This document shows positions 33,901-43,100 of a stretch of 64,000 nt of DNA, in pieces. Each line of letters opens with the position of its first letter. Position 1 is the first letter of the stretch. A program made the position numbers and the translations under genes. The notes below the pieces were generated by a model. It was given only the letters and a program-made list of their open reading frames with translations. It was not told the DNA's origin and did not search any database. Source of the stretch: Larix kaempferi (lineage: Eukaryota > Streptophyta > Pinopsida > Pinales > Pinaceae); the NCBI GenBank assembly GCA_027924585.1, contig BSBM01000865.1:6313001-6377000 (forward strand), written 5' to 3'.

Positions 33901-34987
33901 TAGCAATAACAGGGAGAAGGGATTTGAGGAACCAATCTAGGAAGATACGGTCTTCAAGTTTGATATTGCATAAGCTACGGCGTCGACGCCACTCATGGAT
34001 GTGGTCCGTGATATGGGTAGCCGTGTTTTGTCTACAAGATAGAAGGATCTCAACGCCCGCATCATAGCGGACAGGCAACTGGAAGAACTGCAGGAAGGTC
34101 GAGGCCAGGGAAGCAAAGGTGGCATGGGTCCCATGAGGTTGCTCGATATACCATTTGGCTGCCGAGCCAGTGAAGGTGCGCTGTAAGAGACGGAGGCGAA
34201 CAGAGTCATCCACTATGGAGTTAGAGGAACACCATAGGTGGAAAGACATGATATGGTTTTGTGGGTCCTCACCGGCCTTGCCCTCGAACTTAGGGATGTC
34301 CGAGGGAAGCTTGGTAGGCATATGAGGCCACGTAGGGTTGTGTCGAATAGGATCGTTGGTCAATCTGGCCAGGTCAGGTAGGTTGAGGCTAGCCATAAAT
34401 GGAAAACTGGAAGAAGGCTGTGACACAGTAGTGCTTTGGACCCAGTGGGGGCCAGTGCCCCCAAGTGGAGGGACAATATTTAGGGTGGTGCCCCCAAGTG
34501 GGGGAACTGAGGTAGTGGAGGATGGTCCAGCACCACCATGGGTAGTGTGAGCCACTGATGTAGTGGGAATAGGTATTCCCGCTGCGGGAATAGGTACCGT
34601 GAGGGGTATAGTAGATGGGTTCCCCATGGAGGGCATACCAAAAACAGGTGTAGTAACTGGTGTAGTGGTGGATGTGCCACCAACGGTCCCTATGACAAAT
34701 GGAGTGGAAGTCGTGCCAGCCATGGGGCTAGTAGGGGCAGTATAAATAGGGTTCTCAGACTCTTCATCAGAATCAGAGGTAAAGTAAGGGGCGTCACTAT
34801 CTGGTGACGGAGTCCTACGTCGCTGACGAGTGGAGTCAAGTGACAAGGCTCTAGATCTGTGATGAGTGGTATCAACAGATAATGATCGGAATCTATGACG
34901 GGTGGTGTCAAGAGAACCGTGCTGTGGGGGCTCGCCCCTGAGGCGCCGAGAATGTCTCGGGGACTCAATGGTGACAGATGGTGTCAA
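30761..34987 (-). CDS. giant Gag-protease polyprotein of the Gag-only element
   Basis: 1408 uninterrupted codons. Approximate residues: 1-200 Ser/Thr/Pro-rich; 225-390 Retrotrans_gag core (IPKFEGKAGEDPQNH, LRLLQRTFTGSAAKWY, FFQLPVRYDAGVEILL); 450-620 Pro/Gln-rich; 634-648 zinc knuckle CSICGVYGHYTHAC; about 870-980 retropepsin-like domain with IIDEGASTCVMFTFVW and DYNLLLGRSYMYAM; 1187-1200 CSLCDELGHATHQC; 1241-1254 CAICGIYGHYSHHC. Thus three CCHC knuckles, two of them downstream of the protease, which is unusual. The protease active site has DEGAS instead of D(S/T)GA. The start is the first Met, right after the leader. The ORF is intact although the element lacks pol, suggesting that Gag was kept under selection or the insertion is very young. 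Antisense ORFs in it are shadows. Confidence 0.9.
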   Translation of the reverse strand: MTPSVTIESPRHSRRLRGEPPQHGSLDTTRHRFRSLSVDTTHHRSRALSLDSTRQRRRTPSPDSDAPYFTSDSDEESENPIYTAPTSPMAGTTSTPFVIGTVGGTSTTTPVTTPVFGMPSMGNPSTIPLTVPIPAAGIPIPTTSVAHTTHGGAGPSSTTSVPPLGGTTLNIVPPLGGTGPHWVQSTTVSQPSSSFPFMASLNLPDLARLTNDPIRHNPTWPHMPTKLPSDIPKFEGKAGEDPQNHIMSFHLWCSSNSIVDDSVRLRLLQRTFTGSAAKWYIEQPHGTHATFASLASTFLQFFQLPVRYDAGVEILLSCRQNTATHITDHIHEWRRRRSLCNIKLEDRIFLDWFLKSLLPVIAKDVASERPQSEEGAILKAQQFDLIYTQSGYLYTIIPDAPRGESSQHDAPGASHAADGIIGRVSSHPQPFSKARPIPGPDLSRATSQFGATNSYAPMTHHHSHGPSCPPQCFGYATPAYAPPVAPQPYYHQQAAPAPAPSQAPPAYYPPQAAPAAHPQPAPQTYQQPPQVAAPAQPQPTYHPPQPAPAPAQPQNPPAAQGQVYAQQNPQQNQNNQRNQGQQNRGKGRNRGNNQPADQAGQQANPPDNNNAAPANQNPDRPPKQAKNPNLRTNHPCSICGVYGHYTHACPHLERARQLWVDEAHRQGHAAPQAPPNPPQPQQPPLVLQNPLPTQGVVNTQPLAPHQANAPQQQQITYAAPDQPMFDSGTHHLLMMSSADVNLQTRRNQYGSTSEATPTDKPTNAHPTDQALHIPLPPIDGAAKAPRFPLRRINNNPNARAASNYNIVNDLAQSPAAMSALEVLKNCPSQRKTLLSAIGGIDPTDSHLMAFDLDQSEPRLPSSLAFQVTVSVRNLVIHRCIIDEGASTCVMFTFVWQKLGSPPLQQSTTALRAYNGRSAQPQGLLPNVPVQLGGKTVLIDIEVINAQLDYNLLLGRSYMYAMRAVASSVFRTMMFPLEGRMVKIDQLTYYDPSAPAAPENVLPMVEQPVSSATTSFVSSTGPGVYSDTPMTSTFQSIPPPSSTPEMSDLCTLSHDNLPPNNQPPLLPKPPLVPSHIGVTPIHTIPFLVPPSGVVSAPVMATLSLPGLTLGLPVWYLSPPVRSPTPDVVLQPVQPMATTTQPPPSVSTPSSSTTPPPTPKPTGGRGPQPYTAVPPPKTVKNPPVFRAPPKCSLCDELGHATHQCPHLPALQKHMQMLDDDPNIPTVELNPTPKPNNKSLRTNHSCAICGIYGHYSHHCPDLPDYRAALYEMNNLALETAPPTIEEICPPDSSPSGEVNTIYMISSTTTPSSTDLTTQTFRTDEEILEALTAPDYPWDDMHHRSYFIPEESSSSTATQYAVESKDFLPLRSTGSRTLFLLLMPSRKVTWPTSHLSSKLISLPQEGPLNSSL

Positions 34988-36065
34988 ATCTCTGTGGGTT
35001 GAGGTGAGTATAAAAACAGCTCAAAAAATCCTAATGCAACCGAGTGTGCAGAAGGAGAGCTAAAAAGCAAGGCACTCAGGCCAACAACCAACTCAAAACA
35101 CCCACTGCAGCAGCTGTGCTACAATAGGTGGAGTAACAACAAAGATGGTCAGAATACCAACAAGCAGCAGGTTTCCTAAAAAGAAAAAATGGTGGACTCA
35201 CTAGACCAAAGGGAGGTAAAGGAGCATGCAAACACCTAGCTAAAAGTATTCTGACTCAACTAAACATATCCTCTGCAAGGTGATGAAATCCAAGTCAGAC
35301 AATATGAGTAGGAAAGCCAAGTGGCTATGATATCCCCCTACCGGGAGGGATACCGGGTAGTCAATCCTAGAAGAATGGCAACTAAGATACCCCGTTCATG
35401 ACACGTCCAGAAAGGTGAATCTGCCGTTTAGTTCGTTGACCGCAATACCCCTATACAGGGATATCCCGCGAATTGCGAAAGGTAGCCCTTCGGTTACTGA
35501 ATGGAGTGCGGTATTCCACTCAGGCCTCCGGAACCAGTCTCCCGACTTCAACCCTCCTAAGGGAGAGGCCCTCTGATAAACTGGTCGTGACCGTGCCAAA
35601 AAGTACTAGGGGATTTTGGTTCCCTATTTGGACAACAACTATGTCTCAAGTGAAATAACCAAGGGGTGTTATTGGAAGCCTATCCCCCTGATCCTACCTA
35701 ACTACAATGATTCTTTTGTGTTCCCCAAGTGGGGTTAGAATGTTGGTTTAGTTAGGTACTTTTTAAGGCTCACTTGATTTATGTGACAGAGTGTGTGCTC
35801 GTGAGCTGTTGAACCCAAAAATAGAAGTGCCACAAGGGGGGCAACTTCCAACTATCAATAATATGGAAATTGAAAGTTTAACTTGCAAAATTTTCTAAAT
35901 TAAAAATACTGAAATTTGTAAAATGAAATCTGTAAAAGGAACAGAAATTATGTTGCAGAAAGGCTGTAAGGTAGTGAGGCTGCAGGTGGGACAGAGGGCT
36001 GTTCAGATGCAGAAAATATTGCAGCAAAAGGGGCTGGGCTCAAGACAGGAAAAGAGCAGAAATTA
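34988..36065 (-). other. 5' leader of the Gag-only element
   Basis: About 1 kb without coding. 35330-35600 has unusual GC-rich text with short self-complementary pieces (for example CCCCTACCGGGAGGG and ATACCCCTATACAGGGATAT), possibly structured packaging-signal RNA, which is inference. Confidence 0.5.
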
Positions 36066-36450
36066 GACCGCGGGTCTGTGGCGAATTGGAACAGGCTGAC
36101 CGCGGGTTTGAGGGAAACAGCGGCGGTCAGGTCGCAGCTATCGGGCCAACAGAGGCAGTCGGGACACAGGAAACAGGGAAAAAGACGCAGTCGGGTCGCG
36201 TCAGAAGGGCTACCAGGCGCAGTCGGGACGCACGAAAGAGGCAGAAAGCCGCAGTCGCGACGCGGGAAAAAGGCCGACAGGCGCAGTCAGATCGCGGCAA
36301 ACAGGCTGATTAGCCACGGTCGGATCGCAGGTAACAGACTTGAATCCGTCGGCGGGGCGTCGGAAGCAGTCTGAGAGCCACGGTCAGATCGCAGGTAAAG
36401 GCCTGAAAAGCGCGGTCGGGACGCGACTGCAGAGGGAAAAAACGCGGTAT
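36066..36450. repeat. GC-rich repeats in the leader of the Gag-only element
   Basis: Irregular units of about 33-45 bases built on (C/G)GCAGTCGGGACGCG and CCACGGTCGGATCGCAGGTAA variants, roughly nine copies, in purine-rich GC-rich DNA that differs sharply from the AT-rich surroundings. The two plus-strand ORFs over it are repeat artefacts. Confidence 0.75.
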
Positions 36451-36519
36451 GCGGCGGCCGAAAGGGACAGCCGAAAGGAAAAAATTTAAAAAACGGAAAC
36501 CAGAAATTCGAAATCTAGG

Positions 36520-36529
36520 GGAGTCGCCA
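36520..36529 (-). promoter_or_regulatory. primer binding site of the Gag-only element
   Basis: The minus strand reads TGGCGACTCC four bases after the LTR end. It resembles the Arg-tRNA-type primer sites of Tat/Ogre Gypsy elements; the tRNA assignment is from memory. Confidence 0.55.
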
Positions 36530-36533
36530 AAAC

Positions 36534-37260
36534 TGTAGCTAGGGTTTTACCCCTAGCTTGTGCCAATGAGCACCTACTAAGGAGAATGGACTCCTTAGTA
36601 GCAGTTCAGTAAATTAAACTAATTAAGCTAAAACAGAAAATTAAATTAATTCCAAAACAAGCATGAAACATAAACATCAAATTTAAAGAATGACTTTTTG
36701 TATTGATGTTACCTTCAATGTAAAGGTTTGATGAAGCCCTTTGTAGTGTCCAAGAGGATGCTCCAAGCTTCAATATGCTCCTTCTCCTTCTCCAATGGTA
36801 GTGATGGGCCAAAGGTGGCTCTCAAGGTGAAAATAGTTCAATGGTGAACTAGGGTTTCGAGAGAGATTTTGGCAGAGTAAGGGTGCTTGTGATTGTGGAT
36901 ATGGAATAAGGGATCTCCATCACCTATTTATAGTTTTTTGGTGGTGGAGTGCTGACCCATGGTTTTAGGAAACACATGGTTTTGGGCAGCTGTATAGGGT
37001 TTTTTTTTCTCCTTTTCCTCATTATTTTATATTTTTTATTCCCTTTTTAGGGGATTTTTGCTATTTTTGGAGGAAAAGGGGGTTTTTTAGCCTTTTTTAG
37101 GCTATTTTGAGGGTTTTTGGCCTTTTGGAGGCATTTTAGGCCTTTTGGAGGCTTTTAAATGGGATTTTTTGGGATTTTTAATGGAAATATGGTAGGAAAA
37201 TGGACAAATGGGCCATATAATGTGGTAAATGAGCTAGTGAGCACTTTTTGGGTGTTAACA
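36534..37260 (-). mobile_element. 5' LTR of the Gag-only element
   Basis: TGTAGCTAGGG...GGTGTTAACA on the plus strand, 727 bases; a minus-strand TATA (plus CTATTTATAG at about 36924). Contains a duplicated CCTTTTGGAGGC block (37119-37150) absent from the other two copies. Confidence 0.92.
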
Positions 37261-37265
37261 ACTGC
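37261..37265. repeat. target site duplication of the Gypsy insertion (right)
   Basis: ACTGC; see the left copy at 26355. Confidence 0.9.
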
Positions 37266-38507
37266 ATCATCAATAGTTTTAACCTTTGGCCACATCAGAA
37301 CTTGGCCATCTACAAATGCAACCCTCATGCCTTTTGCATCCAATGCAGAGATGGAGAGAAGATTCTTCTTGATCCCAAGTACATAAAGAACTTCTTTCAT
37401 CTTCAAAGACTTTCCAGAATCTAGATTGTAGGAGGCTTCACCACTTCCTTTGATGGAGTATTGATAGTCATCCCCAAGTTTCACTTTATGAGGTGATTCA
37501 TGTTCAGATAGATTTACAAAAGATTCTTTAAACCCAGTCATGTGTTTGGAAGCACCACTGCCAATTAACCAATCATTACAACCATGAGAGATAGTACCTG
37601 TGAGAGCAGATATTAGAACATACTCTTCTTCACTTGATGAGTCATCATCACTTTTTGCCCTAGCCTTCTTCTTTGGAGGTTCATCATCTTCGGCAGCATG
37701 AGCATGGAACTTTCTTTTGTTGCCCTTCTTCTTCTTGCTGGAGTTGTTGTTATCCCTTTTATTCGTGGGACATTCTGAAGCAAAGTGACCCTTCTCATTG
37801 CATGTGAAACATCTTATATCCTTCTTATTCTTTTGTTGGTTGTGATAGGATCTCTTGTAGTGAGAGTGCTCCTTCTTGGGATTTCTTCTTTTGGTGTGAG
37901 CTGCGAGAGCTTGATCTTCACCTCCCATCTTTTCTTCACGAGCTACAATCCTAGCTTCTTCTTGAGAGCATTCCTCCCACAATTTACTGAAAGAGATCAA
38001 TTTCTTTCTTGCACAGATTCCTTGAATAAAGGAGTCCCATGACCTAGGTAGGCCATTCAGAGTGGTCATAACAACTTCACCATTGTCCACTACTTCATCC
38101 ACAGCTTCAAGTTGTTCCTTCATCTGAGAGACCTTGGAGAAGTAAGATTGAATGGTTTCTCCATTCAACATCTTGACCCCTTTCAATTGATTCCGCAGAG
38201 TCATCTTCCAATTTATGTTCTTCCCTTCAAATAACTTGGTCAGGGATTCAAACATCTCTTTGGGTGTCTTCAGATATGACACATGGGGGATGATATGGTC
38301 TTTGATAGAATCATCAATGATTCTATTTTCCTTGACCAAGTTCTTCTTATGCAATATCTTCGCCTCTTCATCCTCTGGGATAGGGATGTCTTCTTTTATA
38401 TATGAGTCCAACTCATTCTCTTCCAGGATTAACCCAATCCTATACTTCCAGGCTCGGAATTTATCAGCCCCTTCAAGCTTATCCTCAAGCTTGGTGCGGT
38501 GAGACAT
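37266..38507 (-). pseudogene. Copia gag and protease start of element 4
   Basis: Starts at ATG 38505-38507 (an upstream in-frame Met at 38555 lies in leader sequence conserved without coding need). N-terminal UBN2-type Gag (KLEGADKFRAWKYRIGL; FEGKNINWKMTLRNQLKGVK; SYFSKVSQMKEQLEAVDE), then a basic stretch, the zinc knuckle CFTCNEKGHFASEC, a Lys-rich linker, an acidic SDDDSSSEEEYVLISAL segment, and the protease with LIGSGASKHMTG, where the catalytic Asp of DSGAS is Gly. After KKNLLSISALDAKGMRVAF the frame meets the Gypsy insertion and resumes at 26354. Confidence 0.9.
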
Positions 38508-39069
38508 CTTACAGAGTACTTCAAATGGAAATAGAAAATATTTAGGTCTTACCACTTGCTTTGCTGAAAACTGGATCTGGTCCTGGATTAGGGTTTGTCG
38601 AAAAAACCTTAAAAATTCAAAAAGTGAATTTCAACTTTCTGAAAGGATAGAAAGATGCACCTTGATGAGCTGATCAACCTGGTGTATTCAGAATTTGAGA
38701 TCTGCAAAGCTTCACCCTTCAGAAATGCCTTTTTGTCTTCTCGGGTTCACTAAGGAGGACCCTGAATTAGGGTTTGAGTTTCCCGGAGATCTACCCAGCC
38801 AAAAATCTCGATCCAACGCTCTAAACTTCGATTTTTGCAAGGAGCTTCTAGCTATGTCTTCAGATTTCAGAAATTCCTATTTTTGTGGAAACCCTGATTT
38901 GTAGGGCCAAATCTAAAAATGCTCAGAATTGAATTCTGATTGGACAGATAGATTCCCCTTGATTAGTAGAGTCAATCTACTATATTGCTTTTCCAAAATA
39001 TGTGGAGAGAAACCCAATAAACAAGAAACCCTAGTTTCTGTCACTGCACAATGTCTTCTTCTCAGGTTA
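38508..39069 (-). mobile_element. 5' leader of element 4
   Basis: Non-coding; matches the leader of element 3 in the block around TTGATCAGCTCATCAAGG and the AAACCCTAATCCAG block. Confidence 0.7.
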
Positions 39070-39081
39070 GCTCTGATTCCA
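39070..39081 (-). promoter_or_regulatory. primer binding site of element 4
   Basis: Minus strand TGGAATCAGAGC next to the LTR; one base from the usual iMet-type TGGTATCAGAGC. Confidence 0.85.
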
Positions 39082-39673
39082 TGTTAAATTTTGAGCATTA
39101 ATTCACAATACTCTAGGATCTTTACTGAGAGAATAACATGTACAGTACATCAATGCATATAAATCATAACAAGCATGTCAATCATCACAAGAAGCAAAAG
39201 AATGAGAGATAAGAGACACAGAGTTTCCGTGGGGAAAACGCTAAGGTGAAAAACCCCACAACTTCCTCAGAGATAGAGAGAGAAATGGCTCAACCAAAGT
39301 ACAACCAAAATACACAGAGATAGTCTCCTAGTAGCAGATGATCCTCCTCCTCACTAGTGTGCAACTTTCTGAGTGAAGGAAGAATGAGTTTCTGAATGAT
39401 CCAAATAGAGATCTCCCAATCTCTATTTATACTTGTCCATTTTTTCGAGTGACCTTATGGGGCCGACTTGTATAGCTAGGTACATCAACCATATAATATA
39501 TAAATTAGGGCTGACCCCACACATTGTGGTCTAATAACCCATCAGCAAGTTCACACACTTGCGACACTTTTCAATACATATGACGACACTTCCGTATAGA
39601 GGAATGACACATCTCTATAGGAGTACAATAACATATAAATGAAATACATTCCGAAGTTACATAAATATCAACA
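39082..39673 (-). mobile_element. 5' LTR of element 4
   Basis: TGTTAAATTTTGAGC...ATATCAACA; TATA (plus CTATTTATACTTG) near 39422; followed by TCCAT. Confidence 0.9.
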
Positions 39674-39678
39674 TCCAT

Positions 39679-39910
39679 CTCCACCAGAGCATACTATCAA
39701 GAGCGTGCACTGCTCCCAGCATGTCAGCAAAGAGGTTTCATCCTAGACTAGTTCATGTTACCACCTAAGTGGTACTTAGTTGGTTTTCAAGTGATCCAGA
39801 AAATATTGAACAAGTTATTTGTTCAACACTAGAGTTCAAAAATCCAAGCAGGTGAATTTTTGGCCCTTTTTATGTTATTTTTTCGCATGTTCATACCCCC
39901 TTGGGGGGAT
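39679..39910 (-). mobile_element. continuation of element 5 and PPT-like tract
   Basis: 39679-39770 is similar to the reverse of 53885-53960 in element 3 (CATGTCAGCAAAGAGGTTTC block), so it is the other half of the element 5 target. TTGGGGGGAT at 39901-39910 looks like a plus-strand polypurine tract in front of the LTR-like segment that follows; how the two join is unclear. Confidence 0.45.
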
Positions 39911-41540
39911 TGTAATAAGTGATGTAGCATGATTAAATTGTTTACAAGGCTTGGCCTTCTTAGGACTTGGTCATCAAACTAATCACCTTAGAGTGTTTTT
40001 TCCTTTTTAATTATGTGATGCTTTTTAGCGACACATAATTTTTGAGTTTTTTACTCAAAATCCTCCAAAGTTGGGGTGGTGAAAGTGATGATTATGCCTT
40101 GGGAGGGTTATTAAATCCTATGGTATTGAATTTTCAATATTTGAGTCTATGTATATTACCATTCTAGTGATAATCCCAATGTTTCGTGAACATGTGCTAA
40201 GTCCCCCCTAGGATTTTTTATTTTTTCAGTTTTTTAATGAAATCATTGATAAGGTGTATTTTAATTGTAAAATTTCAAAAATTCATAAACGTGGGTCTAT
40301 GGGGCCAAATTTGTTGTGGGGATGCTCATTTTTTAACCCATATCCACCACTTAAGCCCTAAACCCACTTTTGAGAATCAAATTGGTGATTTTCAATTACT
40401 AATTTTGATTTGCTCTTGAAAATGACTTTTTAGATTAAATAATTGGGAAATTTGGATAAAATCCAATTCCCAAATCAGTGCTAGCTTTTCTCTGAAGTGT
40501 CCAAGTCAGTTGGCACTTTGTCTGGGTCAATAAATGAGTTGCTATAGCATCTTTCCCAACTCATAATGTGGATTTCAGTGATTTCTAAGTTTGAGTAGAG
40601 AATATCTCCAAGAAAGGGAAAAATTCTCCATGAGGGTGAGTTTTTGGAGCTTGATTTGACATATGGAATCCTCCCATGAGTATCTGGGACACCTGATGAG
40701 AGGTGGAAGCCCCATTTCTCACATGAAAGACACTTTCCACACTCTCTAGAACCCCCAATACACTTCCTCCATTGATAATTTCTCCCTCCAAGGGTTTGAA
40801 GGAAAACATTCTATATAAGAAAGATTCTCCTCTTGTTTAAGGGGAGAGATAGTGAAGCTCTGCTGAAACTTTGTATGATCATTGCTGTATTTTTTATGAA
40901 TAAAGAAAGCTTTGAAGGATCATCATTGGTGTAGTGTGCTTCATGTGTGGATGCTTTGTTCTCAAATGCTTATGAGGTATAATATTTCTTAATTTATTCT
41001 CGATTTCATTGGATAAGTTGTGGGCCTACATAGGCGAGATACCTCCCAGTAGGTTAAGGGTGCATTCTTATTTGATTTGCACTCTTAGTTATTTGTTAGT
41101 TGTAGATCTATTGGATATGCATGCATTCTTGTTTGATTTGTATGGTTTCTAATATTCTATTGTTTGCAAATACCCTCATTTAACCATTGGTTTTGTGCAA
41201 ATATTGTTAATCTTGAAGGTAGCCTTAATTGGAGAGGAGAAGGAAATTGGTTGCATCCTCCTCATCTTCAAGTTATTTCAAGGAAAAACACCGTCTACAT
41301 TCCACCAAAAGGAAAGAACTTTCAAGCTTCTTCATTCTAGTTTCTGGGATTCTTCACCTTCTTTCTCTTAAACTAAAATCTACTTTCTGGTTATTGGTTT
41401 CTCATATGATAACAAGTATATATCATATTTAGAGATGCATTCATAATATTACTTGTTATTGAAAATATATATATTTAAAGTGCTTTACTTCATTCATTGA
41501 TCCAGGTGGATCTTAGAAATGATGCAATTTTACTTTTTTG
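39911..41540 (+). mobile_element. probable Gypsy LTR, plus orientation
   Basis: Starts TGTAATAAGTGATGTAGC after a G-run tract. It has a TATA (CTATATAAGA, about 40811), then a GGGGAGAGATAGTGAAGC block and a polyadenylation-like ATGAATAAAGAAAGC at 40895, the usual R-region arrangement. The right end is not certain, and no second copy lies in the window. Confidence 0.45.
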
Positions 41541-41854
41541 CAATGCTAATGAAAATGGCACCAAGTCGAAGGGCTTGCCGAGATGATTCTGGAACCACTT
41601 GAATTGTGTCAAACAGACTTTGGATGAAGAAGATACAACCATATGGTGTTTCGGTGAAGCAGTGTTTTATGGTGCAAAAGTGGCAAAAAAAAGGTGCCAC
41701 ATGGCCTATTCAGTTCCTATGTGGCAATCCCTCATGGCACCCTAGTTGATAGTTTGATGATGTGTCTGCTTCGTGGCATTGACATGGACCACTCATGTTT
41801 GGACACGTGATCTTTACCCTTTGTCCAGAATATATTATATTTACCAAAAGAATG
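41541..41854. other. non-coding DNA
   Basis: No features beyond a possible leader of the preceding LTR. Confidence 0.35.
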
Positions 41855-41935
41855 GTGTCTGCAGGAATCGAACCCGCAACCGCCTCCTCCACAATTCCTT
41901 CACCACAATGCTCTAACCATTATGCCATTCCATTG
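41855..41935 (-). ncRNA. tRNA-like segment (SINE head or decayed tRNA)
   Basis: The minus strand holds an A box TGGCATAATGG (41917-41927) and a B box GGTTCGATTCC (41864-41874) at tRNA-like spacing. The B box sits in a pairable T arm (GCGGG / CCTGC), and CAGACACCA follows. The 5' acceptor strand does not pair with the 3' one, and no convincing anticodon arm is seen, so it is not a working tRNA. A tRNA-derived SINE or a tRNA relic fits better. Confidence 0.5.
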
Positions 41936-42357
41936 TTTCTTATTATGAAATGGAAGAAGATGTTTAAATGTTTGAAATCATTTTTAATGGAAAAAAAGGG
42001 GAGGCCTGCAGGTTTGACCCCTGTGTCTCACCCTCCAAGTAACCTCTGGAATAGAAACTGCTAGAACTGTTGGTAGTTTCCAGCTGTAGCGACAGTAAGT
42101 GGTGGTTAAACCCTCGACCACTTTAAAATTCCATTGCCATTTTGGAGAATGGAAGTGGTTGGTGGAGACAAAGAGGTCGAGACCAAGTTTGAAGTCAAAA
42201 GTCCTATGTCGAAGAGGACCATCGAACTGGTTTTTCGAATGCAGAGTTCAGGTTTCTGAAAACCATAGAGTTGTAACCAGTTGACAAGACTGGTTGGATG
42301 GATACTATGGGTTTGCAAACCAAGTTTGAGGCCTAGGATTGACTAGAAGTTTGTATG
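41936..42357. other. non-coding DNA
   Basis: No recognisable features. Confidence 0.35.
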
Positions 42358-43100
42358 TGTGAAATTGAAACACATCAGATCTAATTTAACAAGAAATCAA
42401 TTACAAGAGATGCATGAACAAAAATATGTGTAAACTGTGCAAAAGACTTGCAGCAGTGTTCTATTGAACTCAAAAGTAGAATACAATACAATATGTAGTC
42501 ACAATGATTGGATGATTCAAGCCAAGCAATTCGAATTAACTAAGGAGGTCAATCAAATAGACTGCATGGTGTAGCTTGTATCCACTAGGATTCCTCATCA
42601 TCATCAGTGGAGTGTCATCAATGCACAAGTAACGGTCAACCATGTGTCAAACTGAGTCTAACTGAATGTGGTAGGTGTAACACATGCATGGTGCACTAAT
42701 GTAGTGAAGGAGAATCAACGGAGGGCACATGAGGAGATGACTAGAGTCAGAACTAGAAATCTAGTCTCAATGGAGTTCCATCAGAGTGTTACAGTTAGTT
42801 AATGAGTCAATCTAGCCTCAAATCAAGGAAATATCCACAAATATCTCAACTAACTAAGTGTGTCATTGGTGGTAGGTGAAGGAGGGTTCCTTTATCATGT
42901 GGTAGGTGAAAGGAGGGAACATCACTGAATAGGAGGGATATAACTTCATGGAAAGAAGCTCTCAGGGCTAGCAAACTAGGGACTAGGTGCTAGGAGAAAC
43001 CAAACTGATGACTGGGATGCATGCAATTGCATCCATGCAATTGGATGCATGCATGTAGAATGCATGCAAACATAACAAGTGATGATGAGATATCCTAACA
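42358..43100 (-). mobile_element. solo LTR of the element 2 family
   Basis: TGTGAAATTG...GATATCCTAACA, 743 bases, aligning along its length with the LTRs of element 2 (shared blocks ATCATCATCAGTGGAGT, GAGTCTAACTGA, GCGGTAGGTGTAA-like, GGATGCATGCA). Flanked by GTATG (42353-42357) and GTGTG (43101-43105), a target duplication with one change. No PBS or PPT remains: LTR-LTR recombination product. More diverged than the element 2 LTRs. Confidence 0.8.

Larger units (their letters stand above)
26360..37260 (-). mobile_element. Gypsy-type Gag-only LTR element with an extra inverted LTR
   Basis: 10,901 bases bounded by ACTGC duplications and TG...CA termini. In minus orientation: 5' LTR 36534-37260, primer site, long leader with GC-rich repeats, a 1408-codon Gag-protease ORF, a short start of pol, tandem arrays, an LTR in reverse orientation (28398-29098), about 1.3 kb of 3' region, PPT, and 3' LTR 26360-27066. 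No reverse transcriptase, RNase H or integrase is encoded. LTR copies are nearly identical by eye, so the insertion is recent. It fits non-autonomous terminal-repeat elements that keep GAG (TR-GAG type), with a Tat/Ogre-like layout as inference. Confidence 0.9.
21477..39673 (-). mobile_element. Copia element 4, complete with LTRs, split by Gypsy insertion
   Basis: An 18.2 kb span bounded by TCCAT duplications. In minus orientation: 5' LTR 39082-39673, iMet-type primer site, leader, gag, then a 10.9 kb foreign element, the rest of pol, a long tandem-repeat region, PPT and 3' LTR 21477-22079. Without the insertion it would be about 7.3 kb. It inserted into element 5. The coding part carries several stops and two catalytic-site changes, so it is not autonomous now. 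Confidence 0.9.

Noticed and set aside
36078-36374. Arg/Gly-rich plus-strand ORFs of 75-98 codons
   Set aside because: They lie in the GC-rich leader repeats, antisense to the element, and repeat in step with the DNA unit.
41855-41935. A functional tRNA gene
   Set aside because: A and B boxes are good, but the acceptor stem does not pair and no anticodon arm is convincing.
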